Below, in pieces: positions 61,826 through 64,000 of a stretch of DNA of 64,000 nucleotides. Source of the DNA: Silene latifolia (taxonomy: Eukaryota; Streptophyta; Magnoliopsida; Caryophyllales; Caryophyllaceae); the NCBI RefSeq assembly GCF_048544455.1, contig NC_133535.1, positions 85,994,120-86,058,119 on the forward strand, written 5' to 3'. The notes below the pieces were generated by a model. The model did not search any database. It was given only the letters and a program-made list of their open reading frames with translations, and was not told the DNA's origin. A program made the translations under genes and the position numbers. The stretch's first letter is position 1. Each line of letters opens with the position of its first letter.

Positions 61826-64000
61826 TGTAGATACCTCATTTCTACACCTCCCGCAAACCACCCGGTGATGATTGGGCCGCATGTTTGGTACGCAGAACGA
61901 TTTGCGACAGTTCGTAAGTTTATTGTCAAGTAATTGCTCAAACACTGATGTCTACCTCTTAAAGGTCATCTACGCGCCGATACGGTCATTTTGACAGTAA
62001 TTAGAGTACATCTGGAGTCCGGGCCTAAAACCGTCTTCATTTTCTGATAACCGTTAAATCCCGAGGCAGAATGTTCTGGAATGTTCCGGATATTTCTATT
62101 CCATATTTTATAAATCTTTCACAATCTTTTATTCTTTGGAAAAGTATTTCCTGTAATATTCATACAAAATATTAAGGAAAATAAGATTATCCCGTCATTC
62201 CATAAACCAAACACTGCTGCGCCTCTTCCCAGGTCCTTTTCTGCGTATTTTTTCGTATCTTTTAATATCTTTTCGAGATTCACTTCCAAAGTTTCTCCGA
62301 AAACCCTATTCCTTCACGTGATTAGTATAAATAGAAGCCTTCGCTCCTCATATTTCTCACGCGAGTGTCCGCCCTTCTCTTCTCCCTTTGCATTCTAGAC
62401 CACGTTCTTACTTTTTGACGTCTACGTGCTTGAACATTCGACCACGTAAGCTCGGATCCTTCTGAGTACCAGCCTCGTTTGCTTGACCGACCAATTTCAC
62501 CAACTCCACAATTAATCAACTTAATTAATCTTAATCGTTTTCCTCTTACGAGGGCACTTTCGTTACATTCGAATCGAGCATCACTAATCATAAACTTAGT
62601 TCATCTTGTTTCGTCAAACATGTAAGTCTGAGGGTGTAAATCTCTCTTTTATTGTTGTTATTTACTTTTTGTATCATTAATGTAAGGTTTATGTCGAAAA
62701 TACTTCTTAAAACCGATTTATAAAACCATGCTTTAAAACCCTTTTTACGGATTACCAGAAGATGACCGTCGAGAAAGGACGCAGCAACTGCTGCGCCTCT
62801 TCGAAGGGACGTAGCACCTGCTGCGCCTCTTCGTGAGGCTGCCGTAGTTCCTACTTCCTTTCTTCTTTCTCCGTCCTCTGTCAATTCGTCTTTCGTAATT
62901 TGTTTTCGTTTATTCTTCAATTCTTTGACATACAATCACAATAATTTCACATGTATAATGTTTATCATCATTAACGCATATAATTCATCATTAATCCCGA
63001 CTTAAATCCTAAGTAATCCAATATTTGCGGGTTTTCGTCATTAAAATCAATCCGGGTTGTAGAGATTCGATTCTTTCATATTGAGTTTCTGGAATTCGAC
63101 CTTTGGTATATTTTCATCTGTTATTTATCGTATTCATCATTAATTCGTCGTTAATTCATCGTGTTTAACCTATTTAGTTCACCTATGTCACTAATAAATC
63201 TTTCATTCATGTAATTAATTCGTTTACATTCGTCTTATCCATGTTTCGTTGCTTTTATGACCCATTCGCATGTAATTAATCTGTTAAATCACTTTCATCC
63301 GAGTCGAATATCATAACTAATCCTTAAATTCATCAATTAACATTAACAATTTGCAGTTCCGGCTTCACAGCCATAACTCACCGTTGGAACAGACGCAACA
63401 TCTGCTGCGCCTCTTCCAGAGGGCGCAGCTCTGCTACGCCTGTTCCAGGATGATTTCTGTCTCTGAACTTCCGTTCTGCCTTGCCTAGTTTTATTAGCTT
63501 ACGTATTAATCAACTATTAATCGTATTATCGCCTAATTCCTGTTCGTTAATTTGTTTATTTTGTTCTTTCTCAAATTATCCGTTTTGGAAGTATTTTCGA
63601 CATAAATCAATTGAATCCGATATAATTATTGTATTTTTTTCTTTATTGTAATTTCATGATTGTATTTATTGTTTCATTTGTATGCCTTCACATGTAATTG
63701 AGCTTAAATCCCAACTTTGGCCCAATTGTATGCTAAATTACATGATAACCGACTTAGTTAATCTTCGCATGTTAGGATCAAAACTTGGATGTTGCATTGT
63801 ATGCATATAATCGACAATATATCGAGTATAGACGATTTTCCCTAATCATTAGTAGAGGCCGCTATCGAGGCGGGCGGGATTAGGTGTTCGATCAAAAGAG
63901 CTTCCTAATACGTACCCTCACCCCTTACTCCAGATCTCTATGAACATCCGTGTTCATTGGCATCCACGAGAGTCATTCTAGACATAGAATGCTAAGGGTA
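61826..64000 (+). repeat. 3' LTR of a plus-strand Tat element, cut by the window edge
   Basis: It begins TGTAGATACCTCATTTC and is the inverted counterpart of 58810-61250 over its whole visible length. The last ~220 bases match 58970-59180 in reverse with few differences. A TATA box is at 62326-62333, and palindromic modules are at about 62212, 62760 and 63381. About 160 bp of the LTR should lie beyond the window. Confidence 0.85.

Noticed and set aside
62322..62935. Minus-strand open frames in the right-hand Tat LTR (also 60680-60880 and 61135-61467)
   Set aside because: They lie within LTR/UTR sequence and the inverted arm lacks the corresponding frames.

Overview
This window is nuclear DNA of a dicot plant. 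It has AT-rich intergenic DNA, GT-AG introns, two plant host gene families (FAR1-related and ASI1/IBM2-like) and a dense load of plant transposable elements: Athila, Tat and chromovirus Ty3/gypsy elements, Ty1/copia, an RTE-type LINE, a Helitron, and Stowaway, Tourist and Mutator-like MITEs. The repeat style would fit Caryophyllales, but the sequence alone does not fix the species. I saw no tRNA, rRNA or CRISPR.

Layout. (1) 1-24203: a minus-strand FAR1-related (FRS/MULE-derived) gene, now a pseudogene. It is cut in two by an 18,985-bp nest of retroelements (4002-22986) with a perfect 5-bp target duplication. Removing the nest and one duplication rejoins the reading frame exactly. The nest is a plus-strand Athila-type element with no coding region of its own. 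Its 5' LTR carries a complete Helitron (4942-6645) and a captured piece of the 3' UTR. Its interior holds a minus-strand Athila element (3' LTR, env-like ORF, integrase, RT, protease) whose 5' part is gone, with a second Helitron fragment at the broken end. (2) 24204-45053: a short shared upstream region, then a plus-strand gene, apparently intact, reconstructed here as ten coding exons. It encodes a 701-residue BAH + RRM protein of the ASI1/IBM2/SG1 family. Its introns (up to 6.2 kb) hold MITEs, tandem duplications and sense-oriented LINE copies. (3) 46754-58010: a chromovirus 3' LTR on the minus strand that contains a complete but degenerate copia element, which itself contains a solo LTR. 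Next comes a chromovirus integrase tail fused to a Tat-lineage gag region. (4) 58011-64000: the Tat leader, PBS and LTR on the minus strand, then the 3' end of a second Tat element on the plus strand. The two LTRs form a long inverted repeat that runs off the window.

The only gene that looks functional is the ASI1-like one. In Arabidopsis this family is needed for full-length transcription of genes with heterochromatic repeats in their introns. Here the gene itself has that architecture.

The most unusual pattern is shared by three unrelated LTR families. Each carries an array of short GC-rich palindromic modules in otherwise AT-rich U3 sequence, just upstream of its TATA box. One family has a second copy of the array directly ahead of its env-like ORF.
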